Notes under the pieces: model-generated
Database searches by the model: none
What the model saw: the letters and a program-made list of their open reading frames with translations, nothing else
What the model was told of the DNA's origin: nothing
Program-made: the position numbers and the translations under genes
Source of the DNA: Thermoleophilia bacterium
GTDB lineage: Bacteria > Actinomycetota > Thermoleophilia > Gaiellales > Gaiellaceae
Length of the DNA: 64,000 bases
Direction of reading: 5' to 3'
NCBI GenBank assembly: GCA_023382435.1
Contig: JAHDVS010000009.1
Coordinates: 1-64,000, forward strand
In this document: piece by piece, positions 40,537-49,713 of the stretch
How the letters are laid out: every line of letters begins with the position of its first letter
Position numbering within the stretch: position 1 is the stretch's first letter

Positions 40537-41967
40537 CTAGGGCGCGCGCGGCTGCCGCGCGAGCGCGGCCGCGGCGACGGCGAGGATCCCCCAGGTCAGC
40601 GGATCCTCGAAGAAGCCGCTGTAGAACAGCGAGTGCACGAGCAGGAGCAGGAACGCTGACGCGAGCCCGAGGCCGAGCGCGCGGTCGCGCCGGAACGCGG
40701 CCGCGAGCAGCCGGGCGGCACCGGCCAGGAACGCCACGTAGACCGCGAGCCCGAGCACGCCGAGCTCGGCGGCAACCGTGAGCGGCGTCGTGTGCGACGC
40801 GTACTTCTCGCGATCCTTGACGCCGCTTCGCTCCTGGCTCGCCTGCGGCTGCGAGCCGACACCGACCCCGGTCAGGGGGTCGTCCGCGAACACGCGCCAG
40901 GTGCTCGCGACGAGCGGTGAGCGCCCGCTCGTCAGCCGGTCGAGGGGCTGATCCCGCACGACCACGGCGACGAACGCGCCGGCGGCGAGCGCGACGGCGA
41001 GCGTCCCGGCGGCGAGCTGGCGCCTGCTGGTGCGGTCCGCTGCGATGAAGCTGACGGCAAGCACGGAAACGACGAGCGCGACCATCGCCGACTGCGAATA
41101 GGAGAAGTAGAGGCCAGACCAGAGAACCGCGAGCAGCGCGACCGCGGGCACGAGGCGGATCCGGGCGAGCCAGAGGGCGGCCACCAGGATCACGATTGCA
41201 AGCGCGAGCTGCCGCGCGTAGATGCTCGAGTCGCCGAAGAGCGACGTCGTGCGGAAGTAGGTCGTGTACGCGTTCGCGACCTCGAGATCGCGGGCGAAAT
41301 AGAGCCGCTCCGTCCAGAGCTGCGAGATCCCGACGGCCGCGAACCCGCACGCGAGCGCGACCAGCGTGGCCGCAAGCGATCGGGGCCACCACGGTGCGGC
41401 CGGAGCGCGGGCGACCACGGCGAGCAGCGCGCCGAACGGGAGCAGGAAGAACAGGAGCTGGATCGCCCCGGCACGCTCATCGCCGGCCCAGAGCATCGAG
41501 ACGGCCGACAGCCCGATGAACGCCACGGCGGGCAGCGCGAGCGGGCGTGGCAGCGCCTGCGTCTTCGCGCCGCGGAGCAGGCGGAGGAGGAAGGCGAGAA
41601 CGGCCGCGGCGAGGATGGCGTAGAGCGGAACGAGCAGAAACGCGTCCTGGTCGCCGATCGCGACAGGCACCCGAAACGGGGCTGCGGCGAGAGCGCAGGC
41701 CGGCACGAGAGCCGGCCACCGCGCCAGCAGCCCCGCGAGCGCCAGCAGGGCGACACCGATAACCGCGACGAGCGCGATCCTCGCGGGCGAATCCAGGAGG
41801 GCGCGCAGGTCGCTCGCCGGAACGAGCGCGTACGCGAGCCCGCCCATGCCGGCGGCGAGCAGCACGATCCCGGAGGCGAGCGTCCCCCGGCCACGGGCGA
41901 GCAGGACGAGAGCGACTCCCGCGGCCCCCACGATCGCGGCGCCGCTCGCGACGTCGGCGTGCTCCAT
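40537..41967 (-). CDS. O-antigen ligase/polymerase-like membrane protein 2
   Basis: 476 residues with about 12 hydrophobic segments. The ligase/polymerase signature is GVGVGSQPQASQERSG then KYASHTTPLTVAAELGVLG near residues 380-420, in a periplasmic loop, with further helices after it. Likely polymerises or ligates lipid-linked glycan. ATG overlaps the stop of the FlgD-like gene by one base (TGATG), so the two are co-translated. Confidence 0.86.
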   Translation of the reverse strand: MEHADVASGAAIVGAAGVALVLLARGRGTLASGIVLLAAGMGGLAYALVPASDLRALLDSPARIALVAVIGVALLALAGLLARWPALVPACALAAAPFRVPVAIGDQDAFLLVPLYAILAAAVLAFLLRLLRGAKTQALPRPLALPAVAFIGLSAVSMLWAGDERAGAIQLLFFLLPFGALLAVVARAPAAPWWPRSLAATLVALACGFAAVGISQLWTERLYFARDLEVANAYTTYFRTTSLFGDSSIYARQLALAIVILVAALWLARIRLVPAVALLAVLWSGLYFSYSQSAMVALVVSVLAVSFIAADRTSRRQLAAGTLAVALAAGAFVAVVVRDQPLDRLTSGRSPLVASTWRVFADDPLTGVGVGSQPQASQERSGVKDREKYASHTTPLTVAAELGVLGLAVYVAFLAGAARLLAAAFRRDRALGLGLASAFLLLLVHSLFYSGFFEDPLTWGILAVAAAALARQPRAP

Positions 41968-42941
41968 CAGGGCTGCGCCGCCGTGACGGCCACCTGCGCC
42001 CGGTCGCGACGCTCGTTCGCCGTGACGCGAAGCACGTATGCGCCCGAGCCGAGATCGGGAGGCAGCGGAACGCCGACCTCCCCGGGCGCCGCCTCCCCCC
42101 GCAGGATCACCCGGCCCGCCTTGCCGTCCCGCGACCGGTGGAGTGCCCAGCCGAACGTGACCGCGTCGGCATCGACGCCGAAGGTGAGCGTCCCCCCGAC
42201 CTCCGCCGTGTACGAGTCCTCGTCGAGGCGGATGAAGCGCACCTCGAGGGGAAGCGACGGAGCGGGCTCGGAGAGGTTCCCGGCCGCGTCGCGCACCCGA
42301 ACCGAGACCCGGTAGATACCCGCACGGACGGTCTCGCCGGCGATCCGGCCGCCCCAGCGCAACCCGGCCTTCCCGGCCGGGCGGCTGGGCCCGCGCACGA
42401 CCGTCTCGCCGTCCACGAGCAGCTCGGCACGGCCCCGCTCGCCCGAGCGGAAGATCGCCTTCGTCCGGTCGCGGCGGCCGTCGCCGTCGGGCGAGAAGAC
42501 CGCCGGGACGAGCCGGACGAGCGCGACCTCGGGAGGAGTCGCGTCGAGCTCGACGGTCGTGGGGATCAGGATCGTTCGCCGCTCGCCGACGAGCCGGAGC
42601 CGCAACCTGTAGCGGCCGTCGGCCGCGACCGCGCCCGCGTCGTCGCGCCCGTCCCACGCGAAGACGTGGTCACCGATCCCGATCCGCTCGCCGCGGACGA
42701 GCGTGCGCACGGCCTCGCCCTTCACGTCCACGATCACCGCGTCGACGGTCTCGGCGCGACGGAACCTCAGCCGCAGACGGGCGGTCGCGGTCTCGCAGTC
42801 GCAGACCGGGGAGAACAGGCGGTCGAAGCGGGGCGCGGTGAGCGGGGAGCGCTCGAGCTTCAGCCGCTCGGCGACGGCAAACGCAGCCGCCGTGCCCGCG
42901 ACGAGCACGAGCACGACGATCGTGACGGCGAACCTGGACAA
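41967..42941 (-). CDS. Exported protein with FlgD-like Ig repeats
   Basis: 324 residues. N-terminal hydrophobic signal/anchor (VTIVVLVLVAGTAAAFAV) near residues 6-23. Then repeated Ig-like modules of the FlgD type: GDHVFAWDGRDDAGAVAADGRYRLRLRL (split) near 89-117 and LRWGGRIAGETVRAGIYRVSVRVRDAAGN near 195-222. AVFSPDGDGRRDRTKAIF near 148-165 is the SPxGDG-type segment also seen in the protein at 60853-62622. Function unknown, likely extracellular. The TTG start lies 9 nt after TAGAAT. First gene of a pair with the O-antigen polymerase-like protein 2. Confidence 0.75.
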   Translation of the reverse strand: MSRFAVTIVVLVLVAGTAAAFAVAERLKLERSPLTAPRFDRLFSPVCDCETATARLRLRFRRAETVDAVIVDVKGEAVRTLVRGERIGIGDHVFAWDGRDDAGAVAADGRYRLRLRLVGERRTILIPTTVELDATPPEVALVRLVPAVFSPDGDGRRDRTKAIFRSGERGRAELLVDGETVVRGPSRPAGKAGLRWGGRIAGETVRAGIYRVSVRVRDAAGNLSEPAPSLPLEVRFIRLDEDSYTAEVGGTLTFGVDADAVTFGWALHRSRDGKAGRVILRGEAAPGEVGVPLPPDLGSGAYVLRVTANERRDRAQVAVTAAQP

Positions 42942-42950
42942 GGCTCGGCG

Positions 42951-42956
42951 ATTCTA
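42951..42956 (-). promoter_or_regulatory. -10 TAGAAT, leaderless promoter with TTG start
   Basis: Minus-strand TAGAAT ends 9 nt before the TTG at 42941. Confidence 0.55.
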
Positions 42957-42984
42957 GTGCCGGGATGCCGGGCGGCCCGCCGGG

Positions 42985-43761
42985 TCAGAAGATGCCGACG
43001 AGCTTGAGCCCGGCCAGGAACAGCACCGCGGCGAGCGCCGTCCTGATCGCCCGGTCCGGAAGCCTGACCGTCAGGTGCCCGCCGGCGAGCACGCCGGGGA
43101 TCGAGCCGAGGGCGAGCCAGCCCGTCGCCGCGAGGTCGACGTTCCCGCTCGCGAGATGGGCGATCCCGGCCGCCCAGAGCAGGATCGCGGCATGGAAGAT
43201 GTCCGTCCCGACGATCTTGGCTGCCGTGAGCGGGAAGAGCACGATCATCGCAAGGCCGAAGAAAGTGCCGCTGCCGACGGAGGTGAGGCCGAGCACGAAC
43301 CCGCCGACGGCCCCGATCGCCACCGCGAGCACGCGGTCTCGCCGGGCCAGCCGGTACGGCCGGTCGTCAACCGGCCGGCGGTGGATGTAAGTCTTTGCGA
43401 GGAAGCCGAGCCCGACCACGACGAGGGCGATACCGAGGGTCGTGGTGGCGATGTCGTGGATATCGTCCCCGTAGCGGCGCTCGAGCAGCTCGACGAGGAC
43501 GACGCCGCCGATCGAGGACGGGACCGATCCGAGCGCGAGCCAGAAGCAGAGGCGGGCGTGGACGTGGCCGAGCACGCGGTGCTGCCCCGCCCCGATCGTC
43601 TTGAAGATCGCGCCGTGGAGGATGTCCGTCCCGACCGCCGTGACCGCCTTGAAGTCGAAAACCAGGATCAGGATCGGCGTCATCAGGGAGCCGCCGCCCA
43701 TGCCCGTGACCCCGACGAGCAGGCCGATCAGGAGCCCGGTGAGCGTGAGCTCCCAGGTCAC
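42985..43761 (-). CDS. TauE/SafE (TSUP) family sulfite/organosulfonate exporter
   Basis: 258 residues, about eight membrane segments in two similar halves. LTLTGLLIGLLVGVTGMGGGSLMTP near residues 5-29 and GFVLGLTSVGSGTFFGLAMIVLFPLTAAKIVGTDIFHAA (split) near 153-191 are the two family repeats. TauE/SafE proteins export sulfite, sulfoacetate or related sulfonates. Last gene of the leftward sulfur cluster, 64 nt after ATP sulfurylase; GTG start without a clear ribosome binding site. Its place next to sulfite- and sulfonate-forming enzymes supports a sulfonate or sulfite substrate. Confidence 0.87.
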   Translation of the reverse strand: MTWELTLTGLLIGLLVGVTGMGGGSLMTPILILVFDFKAVTAVGTDILHGAIFKTIGAGQHRVLGHVHARLCFWLALGSVPSSIGGVVLVELLERRYGDDIHDIATTTLGIALVVVGLGFLAKTYIHRRPVDDRPYRLARRDRVLAVAIGAVGGFVLGLTSVGSGTFFGLAMIVLFPLTAAKIVGTDIFHAAILLWAAGIAHLASGNVDLAATGWLALGSIPGVLAGGHLTVRLPDRAIRTALAAVLFLAGLKLVGIF

Positions 43762-43825
43762 GGACGGGGAGGGGCCGCGGGGGCCCGCCGGTCGCGCTCA
43801 CCCTTCCCGGCGAGCCCCGCCATGC

Positions 43826-44953
43826 CTAGCTTCCGCGGTACGCCTCGATGAGGACCCGCGCGACCTCGGGCCGCGAGAACTCGGCCGGAGGCAGCTCCCC
43901 GCCCGAGAGCAGCTCGCGCACCTTCGTCCCCGACAGGAAGACGTGATCGTCTCCCGAGTGGGGGCAGGTCTTCGCGCTCGCCATCTGGCCGCACGGCTTG
44001 CACCAGAAGGAGTGCTCGAAGAACATCGGCTCGATGTCGAGCTCGTGGGCCTCGAACTCGTCGAAGATGAGCTGGGCGTCGTAGCTGCCGTAGTAGCTCC
44101 CGACGCCGGCGTGGTCGCGACCGACGATGAAATGCGAGCAGCCGTAGTTCTTGCGACAGAGCGCGTGCCAGATCGCCTCCCGCGGCCCCGCGTAGCGCAT
44201 CGCGGCCGGAAACGCGGACACGACCACCCGATCGCGCGGGTAGTAGCCGTCGATCAGCACCTCGTAGGCCTTCACCCGCACCGAGGCGGGGACGTCGTCG
44301 GACTTGGTCTCTCCCACGAGCGGGTGGATGAGCAGGCCGTCGACGGTCTCGAGCGCGCACTTCGTCAGGTACTCGTGGGCGCGATGGATCGGGTTGCGGG
44401 TCTGGAAGCCGACGACCCGCTTCCAGCCGCGCTCGGCAAACAGGGCGCGCGTGTCCTTCGGGTCGCGGTGGAGCTCGGGAAAGCCGGGCCGCTGCCGCTC
44501 GAACACGGTCACGGGGCCGGCCAGGTAGAGGTCGTGCTGCGCGTACAGGCGTGCGACCCCCGGGTGCGCGTCCTCGGTGGTGCGGAAGCAGCGCTCGGCC
44601 TCGCGCTCCTTGTCGTAGGAGTACGTCTCCTCGACGTCGAGCACGGCGAGCAGCCGTCCGCCCTCGTCGGCGAGCGCGACGCGATCGCCCCGGGGAGCCG
44701 CGGGCACGGCGAGGCAGACGGGTAGAGCCCAGGGCAGCCCGCTTCCGAGGCGCATCTCGTCGAGCACGCCCCGGTAGTCGGCGCTGCCCATGAACCCGGT
44801 CAGGGGGGAGAGCGCGCCGGAGGCGAGCATGTCGAGGTCGGACGCCTCGCGGGAGGTGAGGGTGACGACCTCGAGCGACTCGACGTCCGCGGGCCGCTCG
44901 CCCGTGCAGTCGACGAGCGCGCCGCCGTGCGGAGCGATCAGGTGGCCGATCAC
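43826..44953 (-). CDS. sat: Sulfate adenylyltransferase (ATP sulfurylase)
   Basis: 375 residues, monomeric Sat type rather than CysDN. Forms APS from sulfate and ATP. N-terminal PUA-like part, then the nucleotide motif [16 protein letters not shown] near residues 180-195 and a second motif [15 protein letters not shown] near 272-286. C-terminal [34 protein letters not shown] (split) near 313-347 has the zinc cysteines of this family. GTG overlaps the APS kinase stop as GTGA. Confidence 0.96.
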   Translation of the reverse strand: MIGHLIAPHGGALVDCTGERPADVESLEVVTLTSREASDLDMLASGALSPLTGFMGSADYRGVLDEMRLGSGLPWALPVCLAVPAAPRGDRVALADEGGRLLAVLDVEETYSYDKEREAERCFRTTEDAHPGVARLYAQHDLYLAGPVTVFERQRPGFPELHRDPKDTRALFAERGWKRVVGFQTRNPIHRAHEYLTKCALETVDGLLIHPLVGETKSDDVPASVRVKAYEVLIDGYYPRDRVVVSAFPAAMRYAGPREAIWHALCRKNYGCSHFIVGRDHAGVGSYYGSYDAQLIFDEFEAHELDIEPMFFEHSFWCKPCGQMASAKTCPHSGDDHVFLSGTKVRELLSGGELPPAEFSRPEVARVLIEAYRGS

Positions 44954-45549
44954 GCGCCCACCCGGCTCTCGACGAGACCGAGCTCCTCGAGCCTGGCCAT
45001 GATCAGCGCGGCGCTCTCCCGGGGGTCGTGAGCCTCCGTGTCGACCGCGATCTCCGCACCCTCCGGAGCCTCGTACGGGTCGTCGACCCCGGTGAAGCCC
45101 TTGATCTCGCCGGCGAACGCCTTCGCGTAGAGGCCCTTGACGTCGCGCCGGGCACACTCGTCGACCGAGGCGTGCACGTGCACCTCGACGAACGGCCCGT
45201 ACTCCTCGACGAGTCGCCGCGCGGTCTCGCGCGTCTCCCGGTAGGGCGAGATCGCAGCGACGATCACGGCGGCACCGTGGCGGGTCAGGCGGGCGGCGAC
45301 CCAGCCGATCCGCTCGATGTTCGTGTCGCGGTCCTCCTTCGAGAAACCGAGCCCCTTCGAGAGGTGCGTGCGGACCACGTCGCCGTCGAGGTACTCGACG
45401 ATCTTGCCGCGCTCCTCGAGCTCCGGGCCGACCAGGTGGGCGATCGTGGTCTTGCCGGCGCCCGAGAGCCCGGTGAACCAGAGGGTGAAGCCGCCGCCCG
45501 CGACCCGATCCGATTCGGGGTGCTCGACGGGATGGATGTTGTCGCTCAT
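44950..45549 (-). CDS. cysC: Adenylylsulfate (APS) kinase
   Basis: 199 residues. P-loop GLSGAGKTT at residues 27-35, [32 protein letters not shown] (split) near 55-86, [13 protein letters not shown], and [31 protein letters not shown] (split) near 127-157. It phosphorylates APS to PAPS, the donor used by sulfotransferases; five such genes lie in the same window. The ATG at 45549 overlaps the APS reductase stop as ATGA. Confidence 0.96.
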   Translation of the reverse strand: MSDNIHPVEHPESDRVAGGGFTLWFTGLSGAGKTTIAHLVGPELEERGKIVEYLDGDVVRTHLSKGLGFSKEDRDTNIERIGWVAARLTRHGAAVIVAAISPYRETRETARRLVEEYGPFVEVHVHASVDECARRDVKGLYAKAFAGEIKGFTGVDDPYEAPEGAEIAVDTEAHDPRESAALIMARLEELGLVESRVGA

Positions 45550-46244
45550 GTCTCCCTTTCCTCGATTACCTCGTGAATGCCGCATTCGAGCTTGTCCGAG
45601 CCGGCCCAGCGGCCGGCCCGCTCCTCCTCGTCAGCCCGGATCGGGCGGGTGCACGGGATGCACCCGATCGACCGGTAGCCGGCGTCGTGGAGTGGGTTGT
45701 AGGGGATGTCGTTCGCCATGATGTACGACCAGACGCGCTGCTCGTCCCAGTCGGCGAGCGGGTGGATCTTCCAGACGCCGTAGCGCTCCGAGCGCACCAC
45801 CTTCGGCATGCCGGCCCGGCTTGGCGACTGGTCGCGCCGGATCCCCGAGATCCAGGCATCGTACGGCTCGAGCGCCTGGATCAGGGGCTCGACCTTGCGG
45901 ATGTGGCAGCACCGGTCGGGGTCGGTCTCCCACAGGTTCGGCCCCTCGGTCGTGTGCTGCTCCGCGACCGTGAGCACCGTCGGGCGGATCAGCGTCAGCC
46001 CGTAGCGCTCGACGAGGCGGTCACGCGTCTCGTAGGTCTCGCGGAAGAAGAGGTGGGTGTCGAGCTCGATCACGTCGACGCCGAGCCCGAGCCCGGAGAC
46101 CATGTGCACGAGCACGGACGACTGCTTCTGCCACGAGCACGTGAGGCAGAGACGCTCGCCGAACTCGGCGTGCGCCCAGCGGATCAGATCCTCGGCGCCG
46201 AGCCGCTCGAGCTCGCTCGCCGGCGCCGACAGCCCGGTCGTCAT
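45546..46244 (-). CDS. cysH: Adenylylsulfate (APS) reductase, [4Fe-4S] type
   Basis: 232 residues. Reduces APS to sulfite and AMP with thioredoxin. Four cluster cysteines, CC at 112-113 and CIPC at 195-198, mark the APS-specific rather than PAPS-specific enzyme. The catalytic cysteine is C221 in [20 protein letters not shown] near 37-49 and [16 protein letters not shown] near 60-75 form the PP-loop region. ATG overlaps the comA stop as ATGA, placing sulfite production directly with a sulfite-using enzyme. Confidence 0.95.
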   Translation of the reverse strand: MTTGLSAPASELERLGAEDLIRWAHAEFGERLCLTCSWQKQSSVLVHMVSGLGLGVDVIELDTHLFFRETYETRDRLVERYGLTLIRPTVLTVAEQHTTEGPNLWETDPDRCCHIRKVEPLIQALEPYDAWISGIRRDQSPSRAGMPKVVRSERYGVWKIHPLADWDEQRVWSYIMANDIPYNPLHDAGYRSIGCIPCTRPIRADEEERAGRWAGSDKLECGIHEVIEERET

Positions 46245-47017
46245 CCGCCCTCCCCGAGCAGCAGCTCGCGCAGGGTGTCGGCGCGCAGGCCGAGCCTGAG
46301 CGTCTCGAGCGGGATCACCTCGTCGGGTGGGATGTTGCCGAGATTGACCTCCGGGCCGAAGTGCTTGACGAACCAGGCCTGCGCCAGCTTCGCGGGCGCC
46401 TCGAAGATCACGTTCTCGACGTCGATCGAGTGGGCGATCTCGTCGATCAGCCCGGTGCGCATCTCGCCGGTCGGGCGATAGATGCCGGCGGTGCCGCCCT
46501 CGCGCCCCTCGGTGATCACCTTCCAGGCGCCGGCGGCGAGCTCCTCGCGGATCCACTCGACCCACTGGTAGGGGGCGAACACGACGTCTGCGTCCTTCGA
46601 GCCGACCTCGGAGAGGACGACGAAGTCGCGCGACAGCTCCGCGATCAACTCGAGCTTGCGCTCGCGCGTCAGCTCGACCGTGCCGTCGGAGATCTCGACA
46701 TGGGAGAAGCGGTGGTGGGCGAGCCAGCGGCGATACTCGTCGAGCTTGCCGAGCGCGACCGCCGCCTCGAAGAGAGTGCCGCCGCAGACGACGGGAACGT
46801 CGAGGGAGCGGTAGAGCGCGATCTTCTTCTCGAGGTTCCGGGTCACGTACGAGGTGCCCCAGCCGAGCTTGACGATGTCGACGTAGTCGCCGGCGGTGTC
46901 GAAGAGCCCCTCGATCTCCCGCAGGTTCAGTCCCTTGTCGATCACGTGGGTGAGGCCCCGGGCGCGCGGCTTCGGCGACCGGGCGGGTACGTCGAGGAAC
47001 CCCTCAGAGCCGGTCAT
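46241..47017 (-). CDS. comA: Phosphosulfolactate synthase
   Basis: 258 residues, usual length. Adds sulfite to phosphoenolpyruvate giving (R)-2-phospho-3-sulfolactate. Marks: THVIDKGLNLREIEGL near residues 23-38, VDIVKLGWGTSYVTRN near 46-61, VVCGGTLFEAAVA near 76-88, SHVEISDGTVELTR, LSEVGSKDADV near 134-144 and ITEGREGGTAGIYRPTGEMR near 166-185. Known roles are coenzyme M synthesis in archaea and some bacteria, and sulfolactate in Bacillus spores (yit genes, next to sulfate-activation genes). It overlaps the fumarase beta gene by 14 nt. ComB, ComC and ComDE are not present. Confidence 0.92.
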   Translation of the reverse strand: MTGSEGFLDVPARSPKPRARGLTHVIDKGLNLREIEGLFDTAGDYVDIVKLGWGTSYVTRNLEKKIALYRSLDVPVVCGGTLFEAAVALGKLDEYRRWLAHHRFSHVEISDGTVELTRERKLELIAELSRDFVVLSEVGSKDADVVFAPYQWVEWIREELAAGAWKVITEGREGGTAGIYRPTGEMRTGLIDEIAHSIDVENVIFEAPAKLAQAWFVKHFGPEVNLGNIPPDEVIPLETLRLGLRADTLRELLLGEGG

Positions 47018-47588
47018 AGAGAGCCTCCAGCCGCCTGCGCGCCTCCGCCTGGACGTCGTGGTAGAGCGAGGTGCCGTGCGCGTCGATCCCGACCGTGAGC
47101 GGTCCGAAGTCCCGGACCCGGAACAGCCACAGGCACTCGGGCATCAGGTCCTCCCACTCGACCGCCTCGATCTCCTCGATCTGGGTCGTCTCGAGGGCGG
47201 CCGCGCCGCCGACGATCGCGAGGTAGACCATCCCGAGGCGGCGCATCGGCTCGATCGCCTCGTCGGGCAGGCCGCCCTTGCCGCAGATCGCACGCACGCC
47301 GTAATCGATGCCGAGCCCCTCGGTGAACCTGACCATGCGGGCGCTCGTGGTCGTGCCGATGCAGAGCTTCTCGTAGCGCCCATTGCCGAGCGGGCGCACG
47401 TTCGGTGCAGTGTGGAGAAGCAGGGCGCCCCGGAGATCCATGTGCGGTCGGCGGCCCTCGTCGAACATGCGGATCTGCGTGCGGTCGCGGATCCCGACGA
47501 TGTGCCCGTCGACGACGATCGAGTCGCCCGCACGCAGGTCGCGCACGTGCTGCTCGTCGGTCGGGAAGGTGAGGCGGTAATCGGCCAT
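47004..47588 (-). CDS. Class I fumarase / tartrate dehydratase-type hydro-lyase, beta subunit
   Basis: 194 residues. RLTFPTDEQHVRDLRAGDSIVVDGHIVGIRDRTQIRMFDEG (split) at the N-terminus, LLLHTAPNVRP, GTTTSARMVRF near 77-87, ICGKGGLPDEAIEPMRRLGMVYLAIVGGAAAL (split) near 100-131 and RDFGPLTVGIDAHGTSLY near 158-175 are the TtdB/FumA C-terminal-domain signatures. It forms the active site together with the alpha subunit. ATG overlaps the alpha stop by one base (TGATG). Substrate could be malate/fumarate or an analogue. Confidence 0.9.
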   Translation of the reverse strand: MADYRLTFPTDEQHVRDLRAGDSIVVDGHIVGIRDRTQIRMFDEGRRPHMDLRGALLLHTAPNVRPLGNGRYEKLCIGTTTSARMVRFTEGLGIDYGVRAICGKGGLPDEAIEPMRRLGMVYLAIVGGAAALETTQIEEIEAVEWEDLMPECLWLFRVRDFGPLTVGIDAHGTSLYHDVQAEARRRLEALYDRL

Positions 47589-48496
47589 CACGCGTCCCGG
47601 TCGTAGCGCACGTCGCCGTCGGCGGTGACGTGCGCGCTCGCCCGCCGAGCCGCCCAGCACTGGTAGTTGACGGCGACCGGGTTCAGGGTCATGTGCGTAT
47701 CCGCGTGCTCGACGTGGCACTGGAGCACGGTCACGTCGCCGCCGAGGCCCATCGGGCCGATCCCCGTCTCGTTCAAGAGCCCGTACAGGTCGTCCTCGAG
47801 CCTTGCGACCTCCGGGTCGGGGTTGCGGGTGCCGATCGGCCGGGCGATCGCCTCCTTGGCGAGGTGCATGGCGTAGTCGGCTGTGCCGCCGATACCGACG
47901 CCGACGATTCCGGGCGGGCACGGCTTGCCACCGGCGCCGACGATCGAGTCGAGCACGAACCGCTTGATCCCGGCGACGCCGTCGGCCGGCACGCACATCC
48001 TGAGGAAGCTCATGTTCTCGGAGCCGGACCCCTTCGGAACGCACTTGACGTCGAGGTCGTCGCGGCCCGTCACGAACTCCCAGTGGACGATCGGGACGCG
48101 GTAGCCGACGTTCGGGCCGGTGTTCTGGCGCGTCAGCGTGTGGACGGTGTTCGACCGCAGCGGATGCTCGACGGTCGCGCGCTCGGTGCCGCGGCGCAGG
48201 GCCTCGTAGATGCGGGCGGGGTGGAGCGGGAAGCCCTCCCCGACCCGGCAGTAGTAGACGGCGATCCCGGTGTCCTGGCAGACGAGGTTGTCCTCGCGGT
48301 CGGCCACCTCGACGTTGCGGACGATCGTGTCGAGCACGCGGCGGCCGGGCACCGAGGTCTCCCGCTCCCGGGCCGCGCCGAGCGCGTCCCGCAGATCCTG
48401 CGGGATGTCCTTGAGCGCCCACACGTAGAGGTAGGCGGCGGCGTCCTCGACGACCCGCTCGACGGGCCGGACAGGTCCGGCCCCTACGGCATCCAC
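47588..48496 (-). CDS. Class I fumarase / tartrate dehydratase-type hydro-lyase, alpha subunit
   Basis: 302 residues, [4Fe-4S] hydro-lyase. [16 protein letters not shown] near residues 71-86 gives one cluster cysteine; [26 protein letters not shown] (split) near 115-142, [15 protein letters not shown] near 153-167, [21 protein letters not shown] near 189-209 with a second cysteine, and [20 protein letters not shown] near 249-268 with the third. GTG start one nt after the flavoprotein stop. In isolation a fumarase; next to comA it may act on a sulfo-analogue such as sulfolactate. That is an inference. Confidence 0.9.
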   Translation of the reverse strand: MDAVGAGPVRPVERVVEDAAAYLYVWALKDIPQDLRDALGAARERETSVPGRRVLDTIVRNVEVADREDNLVCQDTGIAVYYCRVGEGFPLHPARIYEALRRGTERATVEHPLRSNTVHTLTRQNTGPNVGYRVPIVHWEFVTGRDDLDVKCVPKGSGSENMSFLRMCVPADGVAGIKRFVLDSIVGAGGKPCPPGIVGVGIGGTADYAMHLAKEAIARPIGTRNPDPEVARLEDDLYGLLNETGIGPMGLGGDVTVLQCHVEHADTHMTLNPVAVNYQCWAARRASAHVTADGDVRYDRDA

Positions 48497-48497
48497 C

Positions 48498-49706
48498 TCA
48501 CGACCTCGCTTTCTCCGCGGCCGCCGCCCCCGCGCGCCGACCGAAGACGACGCACTCGAGCAGCGAGTTCCCCATCATGCGGTTGCGGCCGTGCGTGCCC
48601 CCGGCGATCTCTCCGCACGCGTAGAGGCCCTCGACGGTCGTCTGACCGCGCGCATCGATCACGAGCCCGCCGTTCTGGTAGTGGAGGACGGGGCGGGTGA
48701 GAACCGGCTCGGCAAGGGGGTCCACACCCGCCGCGCGGTAGCGGCGCAGCATGTAGGGAAGCGAGAGCTCGGCGTCGGCGCGGGCGATCCCCGTCGTGTC
48801 GAGCCAGACGGCGGAGCGCCCGTCGGGGGCCGTCACGCCGCGACCCTCGTCGAGCTCGCGGAGGATCGCGTCGGCGACGACGTCGCGGGGCGCCAGCTCG
48901 TCGACGAAGCGCTCGCGCGCGGCATTGAGAAGCGTCGCGCCGTAGGCGCGCGTCGTCTCGGGAATCGAGTACCCCAGCACTCCCGCGGGCCATGCTCCGC
49001 CGGTGGGGTGGTACTGGAGCGCATCGAGGTCGCGGGCGAGCGCGCCGAGCGCGAGCGCGAGCTCCGTGACCTCGCCCGTCGCGCCCGGATGGTTCGTCGA
49101 CAGCTCGCCTCTGAGCTCGGCCTCGCGAAAGCAGCGCCCGCCCGCCGCCAGCACGACGGCGCCCGCCGTGACCTCGGCCTCCTTGCCGCTCTTCGGCCGG
49201 CAGGTCGCGACCAGGCCGTTCTCCGTGCGGCGAAGGGCGACGAGGGGATGACCTGGCAGCGCGGTCGCGCCGGAGACGTCGAGCGCGCTCCTCAGGGCCG
49301 TCGTGATCGCGTGACCGGTGCGGTCACCGACCTGGAGCAGGCGAGACCGGCTCGCGCCGCCGCAGCGCGCGAGCCGGTACCCCCCATTCTGGCGGGTGAA
49401 CGCGACCCCGTGGTGCTCCAGCCAGTGGATCGCGGCGGGCCCCTCCGAGGTCAGGGCCTCGACGAGGCCGGGGTCGGCCGTCTCGTGGGAGCTGCGCCAG
49501 ACGTCCCCGGCATGAAGCTCGGGCGAGTCGTCCGCGCCGACGGCCGCCTGAATCCCGCCCTGGGCCTTGGCCGAGTTCGACGACTGGAGCGAGCCCTTGG
49601 TCACGAGCGCGACCCGCGCCCCGGCGCGCCGCGCGGAGAGCGCGGCAGCGAGGCCGGAGGCGCCGCTTCCGACCACGAGTACGTCGACGCTGAGACCCCG
49701 GGCCAC
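48498..49706 (-). CDS. Fumarate reductase / L-aspartate oxidase-like FAD flavoprotein
   Basis: 402 residues from GTG at 49706, fixed by TACGAT 7 nt upstream. FAD motif VLVVGSGASGLAAALSARRAG near residues 9-29, SLQSSNSAKAQGGI near 39-52, the active-site region QYHPTGGAWPAG near 228-239, the catalytic Arg in ARERFVDELAPRDVVADAI near 257-275, and the end HYQNGGLVI plus GLYACGEIAGGTHGRNRMMGNSLLE (split). It lacks the long C-terminal helical domain of SdhA and NadB; nadA and nadC are not near. So it probably reduces or oxidises a C4-type dicarboxylate or an analogue. First gene of the sulfur cluster. Confidence 0.85.
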   Translation of the reverse strand: MARGLSVDVLVVGSGASGLAAALSARRAGARVALVTKGSLQSSNSAKAQGGIQAAVGADDSPELHAGDVWRSSHETADPGLVEALTSEGPAAIHWLEHHGVAFTRQNGGYRLARCGGASRSRLLQVGDRTGHAITTALRSALDVSGATALPGHPLVALRRTENGLVATCRPKSGKEAEVTAGAVVLAAGGRCFREAELRGELSTNHPGATGEVTELALALGALARDLDALQYHPTGGAWPAGVLGYSIPETTRAYGATLLNAARERFVDELAPRDVVADAILRELDEGRGVTAPDGRSAVWLDTTGIARADAELSLPYMLRRYRAAGVDPLAEPVLTRPVLHYQNGGLVIDARGQTTVEGLYACGEIAGGTHGRNRMMGNSLLECVVFGRRAGAAAAEKARS

Positions 49707-49713
49707 CGCACGC

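Noticed and set aside
42957-42984. GC-rich dyad between the TSUP gene and the FlgD-like gene as a terminator
   Set aside because: The arms are short and imperfect and there is no U-tract; such dyads are common by chance at this base composition.
48498-49706. Annotation of the flavoprotein as NadB (L-aspartate oxidase) proper
   Set aside because: It lacks the long C-terminal helical domain, and nadA and nadC are not adjacent; the partners are a fumarase-type enzyme and sulfur genes.
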